From Dyadobacter frigoris (GTDB lineage Bacteria; Bacteroidota; Bacteroidia; Cytophagales; Spirosomataceae), in the NCBI RefSeq assembly GCF_005280585.1, contig NZ_SZVO01000026.1, positions 1 through 64,000 on the forward strand: DNA of 64,000 bases, given 5' to 3'. This document shows, piece after piece, positions 22,953 to 33,600 of this stretch (its first letter is position 1; each line of letters begins with the position of its first letter). A program made the translations under genes and the position numbers. The notes beneath the pieces are model-generated. The model saw only the letters and a program-made list of their open reading frames with translations, was not told the origin of the DNA and ran no database searches.

Positions 22953-24548
22953 ATGACTAAAAGCAGATCACTGATGGCTGGAAAACCAAGACCTATGAGC
23001 CAGATTAAACAACTTTTACGATTACATTCTCAAGGCTATTCCATTAAGGCTATCGCCCGTACGCTCGGTATTAGCAAGAATACTGTGAAGTCGTATTTAA
23101 GCAAACTGGAATCCGTCAATATCCAGCCGCAAGACTTATTGCAGCTGGAAGATCCTGCACTGGAAAACAAGTTTCATGCAGGCAATCCCGCTTATAAAGA
23201 TCCAAGGTATGTGCATCTGAAGGGTAAGCTTGATTACTTCCGGAGCCAGCTTGAAAAGGTCGGGGTAACCAAAAAATTACTTTGGGAAGAATACATTCAG
23301 ACCTTTCCGCAAGGATATGGCTACTCTCAGTTTTGCTTCCATTTACACCAGCAGCTTGTGGCTGCCAGGTCGTCTTCGGTTCTTGTTTTCCAGCCCGCAG
23401 ATAAACTCATGGTCGACTTTGCGGGCAAAGCGATGCATTATATTGATAAGCAGACTGGTGAAGTGATTGCCTGTCAGGTGTTTGTTGCCTGTTTACCTTT
23501 CTCGGATTATGCCTTTGCTATGGCGGTTCCCAGCCAGCGGATCAGCGACTTCCTGTACGCTCTTTCCTGTTGCCTGAACGAATTGGGTGGTGTACCAAAA
23601 GCTTTGGTCCCTGATAATTTAAAGTCTGCCGTGATAAGAGCTGACCGTTATGAACCCCAGATTAACCAGAGCCTGGACGACTTTGCCAATCACTATAATA
23701 TGTCGGTGGTACCGGCAAGAGCGGGCAAACCTAAAGACAAAAGTAAAGTTGAGAACCAGGTCAAGCTTTTATACACCCGGGTTTATGCCAAGCTTCGTAA
23801 CCGTCAGTTTTTTGATATCACTTCCTTAAATGAAGCGATAAAAGAAAAGATCAACGAGCATAACCAGACACGCATGCAGCGCAAGGATTACTGCCGTCAG
23901 GAACGATTCCTGGCCGTAGAAAAACCTCTGTTGTTACCATTGCCTGAGCAGCACTTTGAGCTGAAGTACTACTGTGAACCCAAGGTTGCCCATAGTGGTC
24001 ACGTCTGTATCATGAAGCACTTTTACAGTGTTCCCTACGCGCTGACAGGCATAAAGGTAAAGGTTGTTTATACCCGTAATATGGTCAACATTTATGCGCA
24101 CGGCAAGATGGTCGCTGTCCATATCCGCAGCTATTTAAAGGGAGGATATTCTTCTGTAAAAGAACATCTGAGTTCTCAGAATCAGGCCTATCTGGACCGT
24201 AGCCCTGCTTATTACCTTCAAAAGGCCAGAAGTAAATCCGAAGACTTATATCTTCTGGTCGAGCAGATCTTCCAGCAGGACCGTTATCCTGAGCAGCTCT
24301 ACCGCAGCTGCGACGGTCTTTTTCGTCTGCACCGCGATAGTAATCCGGATAAGTTCGCAAAGGCCTGCCAGATTGCCATTGATAACGGAATTTACTCTTA
24401 CCGCTTCATTCAGAAGATCCTGGAAAATAACATGACCGATCATCAGGACGAGATAACCCAGCCGCAAACACTACCGGCACATCACAACATCCGGGGCAAA
24501 GATTATTACATACAGTCTACCATTAACTTTTTACAAAATGAAAATTGA
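22953..24548 (+). CDS. istA: IS21 transposase IstA
   Basis: The 531-residue DDE transposase has an N-terminal helix-turn-helix (SIKAIARTLGISKNTVKSYL, about 25-45) and the integrase core. DFAGKAMHYIDKQTGEV carries the first Asp near 155, VPDNLKSAVIRADRYEP the second near 222, and a Glu follows in KDKSKVENQVKLLY near 269. A C-terminal beta-rich domain follows. It cuts the element ends and joins them to target DNA, working with the ATPase IstB. The start could also be the ATG at 22974 (MAGKPRP). The end overlaps istB by 11 bases. Confidence 0.95.
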   Translation: MTKSRSLMAGKPRPMSQIKQLLRLHSQGYSIKAIARTLGISKNTVKSYLSKLESVNIQPQDLLQLEDPALENKFHAGNPAYKDPRYVHLKGKLDYFRSQLEKVGVTKKLLWEEYIQTFPQGYGYSQFCFHLHQQLVAARSSSVLVFQPADKLMVDFAGKAMHYIDKQTGEVIACQVFVACLPFSDYAFAMAVPSQRISDFLYALSCCLNELGGVPKALVPDNLKSAVIRADRYEPQINQSLDDFANHYNMSVVPARAGKPKDKSKVENQVKLLYTRVYAKLRNRQFFDITSLNEAIKEKINEHNQTRMQRKDYCRQERFLAVEKPLLLPLPEQHFELKYYCEPKVAHSGHVCIMKHFYSVPYALTGIKVKVVYTRNMVNIYAHGKMVAVHIRSYLKGGYSSVKEHLSSQNQAYLDRSPAYYLQKARSKSEDLYLLVEQIFQQDRYPEQLYRSCDGLFRLHRDSNPDKFAKACQIAIDNGIYSYRFIQKILENNMTDHQDEITQPQTLPAHHNIRGKDYYIQSTINFLQNEN

Positions 24549-25254
24549 AGTGCAACTTAAAGAACTACGTCTGCATGGTATGTGCAGCAGCTGGCAGGCA
24601 TTGCTGGAAACCCGAAGACATCATGAGCTCAATCTTGCCGAAGGTCTTGAACTCCTTCTGCAAGCAGAACACCAGCAGCGTAGTGACCAGCGTTTTGAAC
24701 GGTTACAGAAGAACGCGCAGTTCCGCTACCAGGCTTCCGTCGAAGAATTAAATATGGATAGCTCCAGAGGACTTGACCGTTCGCTGGTCACAGAACTGGC
24801 TACCGGCAATTATCTTTCCAAAGGCGAAGCCATCCTGATCAGTGGCGCTTCAGGCGCAGGAAAGAGCTTTTTAGCATCGGCTCTTGGCCACCAGGCCTGT
24901 GCGCAGGGCTATAAAGTCCAATACTACAACCTGCAAAAGCTGTTGTTGAAAACGAAACTAAGCCGGGTCGACGGAAGCATTTACAAGCTCATGGAAAGAC
25001 TATCACGTTCTGAACTCCTTATTCTGGATGACTTTGGACTCACCCGGCTAGAACAGCAGCAGCGCATGGACCTGATGGAAATTATTGAGGATCGCCACGC
25101 GAAAAGGTCCACCATTATTGCAAGTCAATTACCGGTTGCAAACTGGTATGATGTAATTGGGGAGGAAACGGTTGCCGACGCGATATTAGATCGATTAGTC
25201 CATACTTCATACCGGATCGAACTAAAAGGTGAAAGTTTAAGAAAAAAACGGTAA
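24538..25254 (+). CDS. istB: IS21 helper ATPase IstB
   Basis: The 238-residue AAA+ ATPase is of the IstB/DnaC type. It has Walker A GASGAGKSFLASALG near residue 103, Walker B LLILDDFGL near 161, and sensor-type residues in STIIASQLPVANWYDVIGEE, followed by ADAILDRLVHTSYRIELKG near the C terminus. IstB assembles on target DNA and stimulates IstA integration. It starts inside the end of istA, so the two are translationally coupled. Confidence 0.95.
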   Translation: MKIEVQLKELRLHGMCSSWQALLETRRHHELNLAEGLELLLQAEHQQRSDQRFERLQKNAQFRYQASVEELNMDSSRGLDRSLVTELATGNYLSKGEAILISGASGAGKSFLASALGHQACAQGYKVQYYNLQKLLLKTKLSRVDGSIYKLMERLSRSELLILDDFGLTRLEQQQRMDLMEIIEDRHAKRSTIIASQLPVANWYDVIGEETVADAILDRLVHTSYRIELKGESLRKKR

Positions 25255-25502
25255 AATTGTCAGCCCATCAGAATCTCTCAGATCAGAACCTAAATTAAGG
25301 GGGTCAGTATGCCCGGTACGGGGTCAGCATCAACGGAATATCCAACGAATGGTCTTTATATAAATTTTCGGCACGTTTGTATAAAACTTTTGCTGATCTC
25401 AATCCTGCTTAGGAAATTAGCCTAAAACATTTAAATGTACTGATTCTCAGCACGGTTCATACTCCCCCCGCTGACTCCCAGTTACAATAAACTCAACGTG
25501 AT

Positions 25503-26708
25503 ATGGAGCAAAAATATACTCTCGCATGGTTGGATTTTATCGTCACCGTTACGCTAAACGCTTCAAAAACCGACCTTACTTCTTTCAGTGCTGAACAATC
25601 CAAACTCATTGTCAAAAAGGCCGTTCAGGAAAAGGAAAAGCATAAAACCCTTATCCAGGACCTTAGTTTCGGCCTTTTCGACCGAAGGAAGATCCAGCTT
25701 CTGATCAAACAATATCATGGCACCCTGGTAGTGCTACTGGACAAAGCATATGAAAATGTTGCACAGGTAGACGGGCGAAATACAGTAGTGGCAACCACCT
25801 GCGAAGCCGTGCTTGAATGCATTCACGAGCTGCTCTCTTTTATTGAGCAGCGCTTTGGGGAATATATTGGACTGGATGAAAGAGCCCCTGCAGCTTACCT
25901 TTCTGAAACGAAAAAAGACCTTAAAGGCCGCATAGACAACTTGAAAATAAGCTTAGTCAGCAACGTCGGCAATAAGAACCTGACTGACATCCTACTACAC
26001 GCACTGTATAATTTCACAAACGAGATTCAAAAAAGGATTGTCACATTCCGGGAGATTTTCTACAAAAAAGAACTAGTCCGTGAACTGGAAAAGGTAAGTG
26101 AGATTACAGACCCGTCACGGGTGCATGATGCTGTGATTGAACAACTGATCTATTTAAATTTTAACAGCAGGGCGTTTATGAACTACTATACCCGTAAGAT
26201 TGCCCAAAAAGTAAATGCACCAGGACCGTTAAAGGACAAAGTCGACTTACTGCTGTTTTTTTATAAGGAGTTTAACCAAATGCACCGAAAACCGGGCATC
26301 AGGCTGAACCCGCATTATGGAGACATCAAAAAGGTTGTGGGTAACTGGTTTGCGCAGGAAATCTCCTACCTGGAAAAAAAGCACCAATGGGATGTAAGCC
26401 CGCTTACTTCGGCTGCTGAACATATTAAAGAAAGCAAACCAGAACCGTTCAAAGTCATGTGTTTTCTTTCTGTTGACCAAATCGGCCTGCTGCTGCGTAC
26501 GCTCGATGGTCTGAGAATAGTTCAGGCGCGTTCGCTTACCCTGGTATTTGAAAGCATTGTTCCGTTTTTGTCCACACCGCGCGCACCACAGCTTTCCGCT
26601 GAAAGCTTACGCAACAAGTCCTATAATTTCGAGGAGCGTGATAAACAAGTCGTGATTAAGATGCTAGAGTCCATGATTGAATGGATCAGGGAATACAAGC
26701 ACCGTTAA
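25503..26708 (+). CDS. Hypothetical protein of Bacteroidetes ICE type
   Basis: The 401-residue protein has no motif I can assign to an enzyme. It is rich in amphipathic helices. The C-terminal block SAESLRNKSYNFEERDKQVV followed by IKMLESMIEWIREY resembles endings I associate with conserved hypothetical proteins of Bacteroidetes conjugative transposons, which may be linked to RteC-like regulation. That link is an impression, not shown. There is no signal peptide or membrane segment. The gene follows IS21 and is followed by about 285 bases of non-coding DNA. Confidence 0.6.
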   Translation: MEQKYTLAWLDFIVTVTLNASKTDLTSFSAEQSKLIVKKAVQEKEKHKTLIQDLSFGLFDRRKIQLLIKQYHGTLVVLLDKAYENVAQVDGRNTVVATTCEAVLECIHELLSFIEQRFGEYIGLDERAPAAYLSETKKDLKGRIDNLKISLVSNVGNKNLTDILLHALYNFTNEIQKRIVTFREIFYKKELVRELEKVSEITDPSRVHDAVIEQLIYLNFNSRAFMNYYTRKIAQKVNAPGPLKDKVDLLLFFYKEFNQMHRKPGIRLNPHYGDIKKVVGNWFAQEISYLEKKHQWDVSPLTSAAEHIKESKPEPFKVMCFLSVDQIGLLLRTLDGLRIVQARSLTLVFESIVPFLSTPRAPQLSAESLRNKSYNFEERDKQVVIKMLESMIEWIREYKHR

Positions 26709-26993
26709 AACACCGACTTTGCTAATATGTACGAAAAAGAGGTTACAACAGACAATCCGCATATTAAAATCGATATACGTGATTACTATGGTAATTTGTG
26801 ACTGAGCTTTTAAGCTTCCAATAACTGGCTATCCCCCAGGTTTAGTGAAATATTACATACAAAATCGAACACTAATTGTTCACTACCGTACATCCATTTC
26901 AACTATAAGTGCGCTTTACAGCGGCAAATTAGATATTTTGTCTATGGCACCATTGTTTGACATTCCAAAAATCATAAATCCAAGCCCGTAAAC

Positions 26994-27989
26994 ATGAAAT
27001 CAGAGCTTTTAAAAATTACCTTATCAATATATTTTACATTCCTACTTTTGGCGCCACAAGATACTTATTCCCAGATCAGGTTGCATACAGAAGATCTTCC
27101 CCGGTTTTACCAGGCGTTAGATAGCGTAATGACTACGACGGACACAATAAAACAGGCTTCATTCGTTCAAAAACTATATGTCGACAAGGCCAGTAAAGGG
27201 CTTGTCGAATTTATGCAATTACGGGGCGGCAACACGCAGGAATGGCTTAAATTTATGACTAACAGCAGATCCACTCTACTCGAAAAGAGACCGTATATTT
27301 TATCCGCTATTAACCAGGAATCCAGGATATCAAAAAAAATCAAAAAGTTTAAAATTATCTATCCTGATTTTCGGGACGGTGACATTTACTTTTGTGTTGG
27401 CATTAACAACTCCGGCGGAACAATCCGGGATAACACTGTCTACATTGGTACAGAAATTTCGGCAAACCAAAGCGGGGACTGGGCTGTTCCCCTTGTTCTT
27501 CACGAATTTGTTCATACCCAGCAATGGACCCAGCGAAATATTAAAGAACTTATCAAAGACGAGCAAGCAGCCAAAGTATACATGGATTCTCATAAAAGTC
27601 TGTTAGGCCAATGTCTTGGAGAAGGAATGGCCGATTTTGTATCAGAACTGGTATTAGGTCAACGCTTAGCTGAGCGGTTCCCTGATGGACACACTGCTTT
27701 TGGTGAAAAATATGAAAGAGATGTATGGAAAGCATTCCAGAAAGATATGTACCAGGATATGGGTAATACACAAGGGTGGCTTTACGCTGAAAAGGAAATT
27801 TCTGGCAAGAGCTGTCGGGATCTGGGCTACTACGTTGGTTACAAGATTTGTAAAAGTTATTATGATCAGGCCAGAGATAAAAAGCAAGCCTTGGCATATA
27901 TGATCGGGGTGAACTTGACTGATGAAAACTCTAAGGAGTTTTTACTTTTTTCCCGCTATAATCCTGCAAAGATGGGTGGAGTTGAATAG
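26994..27989 (+). CDS. Secreted zinc metallopeptidase-like protein
   Basis: The 331-residue protein has an N-terminal signal peptide (ITLSIYFTFLLLAPQDTYSQ, cleavage near residue 27). The zinc-binding motif HEFVH (about 170-174) follows a hydrophobic strand (WAVPLVLHEF). A glutamate about 36 residues later, in LGEGMADFVSELVLG, is in place for a third ligand, as in gluzincins. It is probably an exported peptidase acting in the periplasm or at the surface. The substrate is unknown. It stands alone, with its own upstream non-coding region. Confidence 0.75.
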   Translation: MKSELLKITLSIYFTFLLLAPQDTYSQIRLHTEDLPRFYQALDSVMTTTDTIKQASFVQKLYVDKASKGLVEFMQLRGGNTQEWLKFMTNSRSTLLEKRPYILSAINQESRISKKIKKFKIIYPDFRDGDIYFCVGINNSGGTIRDNTVYIGTEISANQSGDWAVPLVLHEFVHTQQWTQRNIKELIKDEQAAKVYMDSHKSLLGQCLGEGMADFVSELVLGQRLAERFPDGHTAFGEKYERDVWKAFQKDMYQDMGNTQGWLYAEKEISGKSCRDLGYYVGYKICKSYYDQARDKKQALAYMIGVNLTDENSKEFLLFSRYNPAKMGGVE

Positions 27990-28168
27990 TTTTCATTTCC
28001 GGTTTAAATACTATAACCAAATCTATAATCACTTGTCTCGAAGAATACGAAAAGAATCTAGCTTTTACACAATCTCTTCTTAAATAAACAACTTTTGATA
28101 ACGCAAAAATTGCTCAATTGGTAGGTGTAGCCGAGGATTTCGTATCCCATATCCGAATAGAAATAAAC

Positions 28169-28552
28169 TTATTCAGTTTCATCTTCGTACATTCGTATTT
28201 TTTCTTCAAGTTGGGCAATTAACTTTCGTTGAGTGGCTAATGTTTCTTCTTTCGAGGCAGTTAGTTTAATACTATAATCAAGTTTTTCAGCAAGTATGTC
28301 AATTTTATTTTGCCATATTGAGTACTCTGCTTCCTTAAATTTCCTCAAATCAGGGTCATCATACAAATGCACAAAAAAGTCATAATTAAGAACTATCGAT
28401 ATCTCTTTCAACAGATTGGTATCAATTGTGCCCCGTTTATAAATACTTGCAATACCTTGTTTAGTTTTATTGATTTTTTCACCGAAACCTTGTTGCGAAA
28501 GCCCTTGACCTTCGGCAACGCTCTTTATCAATTGCCCAATCCGTTTTGTCAT
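28169..28552 (-). CDS. XRE-family transcriptional regulator
   Basis: The protein has 127 residues from the ATG at 28552. A longer reading from 28639 adds a poorly conserved stretch and is not preferred. A Cro/C1 helix-turn-helix occupies about residues 5-60 (LIKSVAEGQGLSQQGFGEKI, KTKQGIASIYKRGTIDTNL). The C-terminal part (ASKEETLATQRKLIAQLEEK) is a likely coiled coil for dimerisation. The gene faces away from the structured region at 28780 and the TlpA-SusCD operon. Confidence 0.85.
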   Translation of the reverse strand: MTKRIGQLIKSVAEGQGLSQQGFGEKINKTKQGIASIYKRGTIDTNLLKEISIVLNYDFFVHLYDDPDLRKFKEAEYSIWQNKIDILAEKLDYSIKLTASKEETLATQRKLIAQLEEKIRMYEDETE

Positions 28553-28779
28553 AGAGCAAATATTCCACTTCGTAACTGCTAAACCCCCATAAAATAGGAT
28601 GTTATTAGTTGTCTTTTGTATCTTTATATTTGTCTGCATGTAAAATATGTTTTATCTTTGACATGTAATACTCTTATAACAGGTTTACCTAGTTTGCTGA
28701 GGTATAACGATTTACGATAATATTATATGAATAGTTACATTTTTTAAGAATTGTAGCCTTTTTTATGGCTTTCAAGATT

Positions 28780-28955
28780 GTTTCTGGCCGCACCTGCCAA
28801 GTTTACGGAATCCAGAAACGACGAGTGAAGCCCTGCGTCCTCATTTGTATATTTGTATAAATGAAAAAGGCGCAGGATGCTCACTTGCTATATTCCAATC
28901 CTGGCAGGTGCGGATGGCGAGTAGAGGCCTGTGCCTTTTTTGTTTAACTCGCCAT
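28780..28955 (+). ncRNA. Possible structured RNA with competing stems
   Basis: Four stems can be drawn. gtttctgg (28780-28787) pairs with ccagaaac (28812-28819). ccgcacctgcca (28788-28799) pairs with tggcaggtgcgg (28902-28913). cctgcg (28832-28837) pairs with cgcagg (28871-28876), extended by tcattt and aaatga. atggcgagt (28914-28922) pairs with actcgccat (28947-28955). The first two cannot form together easily, because the left arm of the second lies in the loop of the first. Strand, function and transcription are not established. It could be a leader, a small RNA or a small mobile palindromic unit. Confidence 0.45.
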
Positions 28956-29195
28956 TAGATTGATTGAGATTATTCAAATAATCAATATGTCTAATGAACC
29001 AATATCCGAATCTCATTTTTCGCTTAATTATTCGTAAACCGGAATAATTCTTCTGCTTTCATGTTCCCCTCGAGCATTGGTAAAGTAATCCCAGCTCTGT
29101 CGCGCAGCAGAACTGGCCTATGGAATCCTATTGCCTACTTTTTACAAATCGCCAAGTTTTTCGATTTCTTTTTCACTCCTTAAATAACAGTTGCA

Positions 29196-30557
29196 ATGAA
29201 CTCACGTTTTTGCTCCCCAGGCAGAATACTGCCCTATCTATTCTATTTTTCGCTATTTTATCTTCTGCTCTGGTGCTGGAAACCGGCGCGGGGGCAAAGT
29301 GTTGCAGCTTACAAACCGCTGCAGATCGGTGATACGGTCCCTGATGTAACAATCAACAACATCCTGCATTACAAAACGCCAACGGCTAAACTCTCTGATT
29401 TTAAGGGGAAGCTTCTGATTCTTGACTTTTGGGCCACCTGGTGCACCCCGTGTGTGGCGATGATCCCAAAGATGGATTCGCTTCAAAAGCAATTTGAAGG
29501 GAAGGTTCAGTTTCTATCAGTGGCCTACCAAAGTGAAAAGGAAGTCGCTGCATTTATGACCAAACTTGCCAGCAGGCGGGGTGAACGTATACCTATACCG
29601 GAAGTTGTCGGAGACAAAATCTTAAACCAGCTTTTTTATCATAATGCGCTTCCACACTATATATGGATTGATCAGGATGGCATAGTTAAGGCTGTGACGG
29701 GGATGAAGGAAGTAAACAACCAAAATATTGAATCGTTTCTTAAAGCCCGCCAGGCATCCATGGCCGAAAAAAAGGATGATATGGCCATACCCTACAATCG
29801 AGACAAGCCCTTTCTGATTGATGGGAATGGCGGAAAGGGGGAAAATCTGATCTTCCATGCAGCCTTTACCGGATTCACAGAAGGCCTAAGCAATGGCTAC
29901 AATTTAACCCGAAATAAAGAAGATAACTATCTCACATCCAAAATTTCGGTACGCAACCTCTCTTTACCACAAATATATTGCCTTGCCTATGGAGAAGGAA
30001 AAACATACCTGGGAAAGAATAGATTAATTTTTGAAACTGCGGATTCTTTATCTCTAACCGGCGCGCTTGCGGACAATGATCAACATTACCGTGAATGGCG
30101 AAGCAATCATACTTTTTGTTACGAGGTCATCGCCCCGCCCTTTTTAAAAAAGGAAATATACAAGATGATGCAGCAAGACCTGGATAGGCTCATAAGACCC
30201 TACAAAGCAGAAATGAAACTCCGCAAAACGAAGTTCTACGCACTTATACGGACTTCGGCCAGGGATCTTCTTAAAAGTGCCGGAGGGCCTTCCCAGAGTA
30301 ACTTCGATGGCATGGGATGCAAGTTACGCAATGAACCACTTAGCCAGTTTAGCGGCCAGCTCAATGTTATTTACCTGCAGCGCCTGCCATATCCTTTCCT
30401 AAATCTGACCGATTATAATGAAAATGTAGATATGGAGATCCAAGCCAATATGTCAAGCGTTGAATCTTTAAATCAGGCACTAGAAAAATATGACCTGAAA
30501 ATTGTGGAGCAGGAAGGTGAAATACCTATGCTGGTCATTGAGAATAGAATCTTGTGA
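29196..30557 (+). CDS. TlpA-like thioredoxin-fold protein, exported
   Basis: The 453-residue protein has a hydrophobic N-terminal export signal (LPYLFYFSLFYLLLWCW). A TlpA/AhpC-type thioredoxin domain spans about 45-170: IGDTVPDVTINNI, KLLILDFWATWCTPC with the redox pair at 83/86, and IWIDQDGIVKAVTGM. A long C-terminal extension of unknown fold (about 215-450) follows. It probably reduces or isomerises disulfides in the periplasm. In Bacteroidetes this type often precedes a SusC/SusD pair, as here (SusC starts 55 bases on). The extension's role is unknown. Confidence 0.85.
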   Translation: MNSRFCSPGRILPYLFYFSLFYLLLWCWKPARGQSVAAYKPLQIGDTVPDVTINNILHYKTPTAKLSDFKGKLLILDFWATWCTPCVAMIPKMDSLQKQFEGKVQFLSVAYQSEKEVAAFMTKLASRRGERIPIPEVVGDKILNQLFYHNALPHYIWIDQDGIVKAVTGMKEVNNQNIESFLKARQASMAEKKDDMAIPYNRDKPFLIDGNGGKGENLIFHAAFTGFTEGLSNGYNLTRNKEDNYLTSKISVRNLSLPQIYCLAYGEGKTYLGKNRLIFETADSLSLTGALADNDQHYREWRSNHTFCYEVIAPPFLKKEIYKMMQQDLDRLIRPYKAEMKLRKTKFYALIRTSARDLLKSAGGPSQSNFDGMGCKLRNEPLSQFSGQLNVIYLQRLPYPFLNLTDYNENVDMEIQANMSSVESLNQALEKYDLKIVEQEGEIPMLVIENRIL

Positions 30558-30612
30558 AGCCGGTTCAGCCGATCATGATCCAGAATAATTGTGAGCTTAA
30601 AATTTAATCCAC

Positions 30613-33600
30613 ATGATAAGAAAAAGTCTATTTTTCGGAGTGATCTGCATTGCTATTTGCTTTGGTACGATCGCCCAAAACCGTGAAACACTAACAGGGT
30701 CAGTAGTTTCCAAACTGGGAAGGCAACCGCTACCTGGAGCAACCATTCAGTTGAAAAGTAATGGTGCTGCTACCATAAGCGACCCTGTAGGACGTTTTAG
30801 TATTTCTGGACCTGCGAGCCAGGATACGCTTTTAGTAACCTATTTAGGGTATTTATCGATACAAATACCAGTCAACACATTTACCGCAGGAGTACAGCAA
30901 ATCGAGTTGAGCGAAAATGCAAACCAACTTGGTGAGGTAGTAGCTACGGGCTATCAAATGATTCCCAAAGATAGAGCAACAGGATCATTTGTGTTTATTG
31001 ATAACGAACTATTGAACCGCAGGACAGGCGCTGGAATTTTGGACAGACTGGCAGATGTCACCCCAGGGTTAGTTTTCAACCGCAATACAGGCGCAGGGGC
31101 TAACCCAGTAAGTATCCGTGGGCAAAGCACCATTTTCGGAAATGCGAAACCTTTAATCGTTATTGATAACTTCCCATACGAAGGAGATATAAGTAACCTT
31201 AATCCCAACGATGTCGAAAGTATAACTGTCTTAAAGGATGCAGCGGCAGCATCTATTTGGGGAAGTAGGGCAGGTAACGGGGTTATTGTCATCACCATGA
31301 AGAAGGGCAGGCAAAACCAAGTTTTTAAGGTCAGTTTTAACAGCAATGTTCAGATTGGGAATAAGCCTGATCCATTTTACAGACAGCAAATGCCGGTTGC
31401 TGACTTTATCGACATAGAGCAGAGGCTTTTTTCAACGGGATATTACCGTAGCAGTGAATTATCGGTAAATAAATATCCCCTCACTCCTGTGGTAGAACTT
31501 CTTGTGGCTCAACGGGACGGGATAATAAGTGAAGAAACGGCCCAAAATAAAATCGAAAGCCTTAAAAATCAAGATGTTCGCCAGGACATCGAGAAGTTCT
31601 TTTATCGAAAAAGTATTAGTCAGCAATATGCATTGAATCTGACCGGAGGATCCGACAATCATCAGTTTCTGGTTTCCGCCGGTCATGACCGAAATCTGAG
31701 TAATTTGATTGGGAACCAGCAATACCGTACCACCCTGAATTTCACAAATGGCTTCACCTTTTACAGAAAGAAACTGGAATTAAATCTCGGTATTTATTAT
31801 ACGGAAAATTCCAACCGGCAGAATAATCCTGGGCCCGGTGCGATTAGCCTAAGCAGCGTAACTGGTACATCCCCTTTGTATCCTTACGCCCGCTTGGCCG
31901 ATGACATGGGCAATCCCCTGGCAATAGCAAAAGATTATCGGGACAATTTTACTCAGCAAGCCATGCAGAAAGGGCTGCTGAACTGGGACTACAAGCCTCT
32001 TGACGAAATCAGGATTGCAGATAACAAGTCAGGGCTAACCGATTACCGCTTCAACGCAACTATGGGGTACAAAATAACGGACGCTTTTAGGTTTGAAATT
32101 CTCTATCAGCATGCGCGGAGCACAACACGCACCCGAAACCTGCAGAGTCAGGATAGTTATTATGCAAGGAATCTGATCAACCGATTCACTCAACCGGGAA
32201 GCGGCGGCTCACTTATACGTCCCATACCACTGGGTGGCATCAAAGATGAAAATTCAGGATTGTCTATTAACAAAAGCCTAAGAAGTCAGGTTGCGTATGA
32301 AAAACAATGGAGTTCCAATCAGCGCTTTGTGGCTTTGGCCGGATTTGAGGCACGGGATTATCACAGCTCAACCAACGGTTATCGACTGTATGGTTACGAT
32401 AATACTCACGCAGCCAGTAAACAGGTAGATTATATATCCACCTTCCCATCTTATATAAACCCCACTTCCACAAACAATACCATCCTGAATAATGATACTC
32501 AGTCTGAATTGACAGATCATTATCTGTCTTACTACGCTAACTTTTCCTACACGCTCTATCAGCGGTACACGCTGACGGGAAGTGCGCGCCTGGATCAGAG
32601 TAATCTGTTTGGGGTAGAAACAAATCAGAAAGGGGCGCCTCTGTGGTCGGCGGGCGGTAGTTGGAATTTAAGCAAAGAATCTTTTTACCATGTCTCATCA
32701 CTGCCTTATCTCAAATTAAGGCTTACCTATGGTTTCAACGGTAACATAAACAAAAGTGTGAGTGCTTTGACTACCGCACGGTTTGGTAGCAGTGTTGATT
32801 ACCTCACGCGTTTACCTTATACCACCATCATCAATCCGCCCAATCCAACTTTAAAATGGGAAAAAGTACAGATGTTGAATTTTGGGATTGATTTCGAATT
32901 TCTTAACGACCGAATTGGGGGAAGCTTAGAATTCTATCAAAAAAACGGTAAAGATCTGATTGGCAACATTGCTCTGGCCCCCTCAACAGGAATAGAAACA
33001 TACACAGGCAATACCGCTGGCACCAAGGGAAAAGGAATAGATCTGGTATTTAATACACATAATGTAAAGGGAGAGTTTAATTGGAATTCCAATCTTTTTT
33101 TTAGCTACGTTTCAGAAAAGGTCATTGACTACCCTGTCAAAACCAGTCCCAATATCTACATCACATCAGGAGCAGGTGCGGGCACCTACCCACTTGAGGG
33201 ACGTCCTATGTATGCCTTTTACAGCTACAAATGGGCAGGCCTCGACCCGAATACCGGCGATCCCATGGGCGTGCTTGAAGGGCAACCCAGCAATAATTAC
33301 TCAAGAATAATAGCTGGGACTACAACCGAAAGCATGATTTATTCCGGCCCTGCAAGACCTGCGGTTTTCGGGGCTTTCCGAAATAGTTTTTCATGGAAGA
33401 ATATTTCGCTTTCAATTAATATGAGTTACCGCCTGGGGTATTATTTCCGGCGCTCATCGGTGAGCTACAACTCGGTGCTCAGGGGACAGGGGGGACACGC
33501 AGATTATACCCGCAGATGGCAGCGTCCGGGCGATGAACTCAGTACCAACGTACCTTCCATCCCGCCTGCCATTAATACCAGCAGGAATACATTTTACCTA

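Larger units (their letters stand above)
22723..25345 (+). mobile_element. Complete IS21-family insertion sequence
   Basis: The element is about 2.62 kb, with inverted ends starting ttggatattccg (left 22723, right complement ending 25345) and flanked by the 4-bp duplication cgaa (22719-22722, 25346-25349). It holds istA and istB in overlapping frames. The left end carries four spaced copies of a ccggagcatgttgacccc-like block (from about 22731, 22806, 22853 and 22897), and the right end two inverted copies (about 25300-25331). These are the multiple transposase-binding sites typical of IS21. The element looks complete and recent. Confidence 0.92.

Noticed and set aside
28701..28714. ggtataacgattta as a fourth copy of the lan promoter motif
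   Set aside because: It matches only in part, lies almost 500 bases from the next plus-strand gene and is probably chance.
28780..28955. Nested inverted repeats as a retron msr-msd
   Set aside because: No reverse transcriptase gene lies nearby, and the next genes are an XRE regulator and a TlpA protein.
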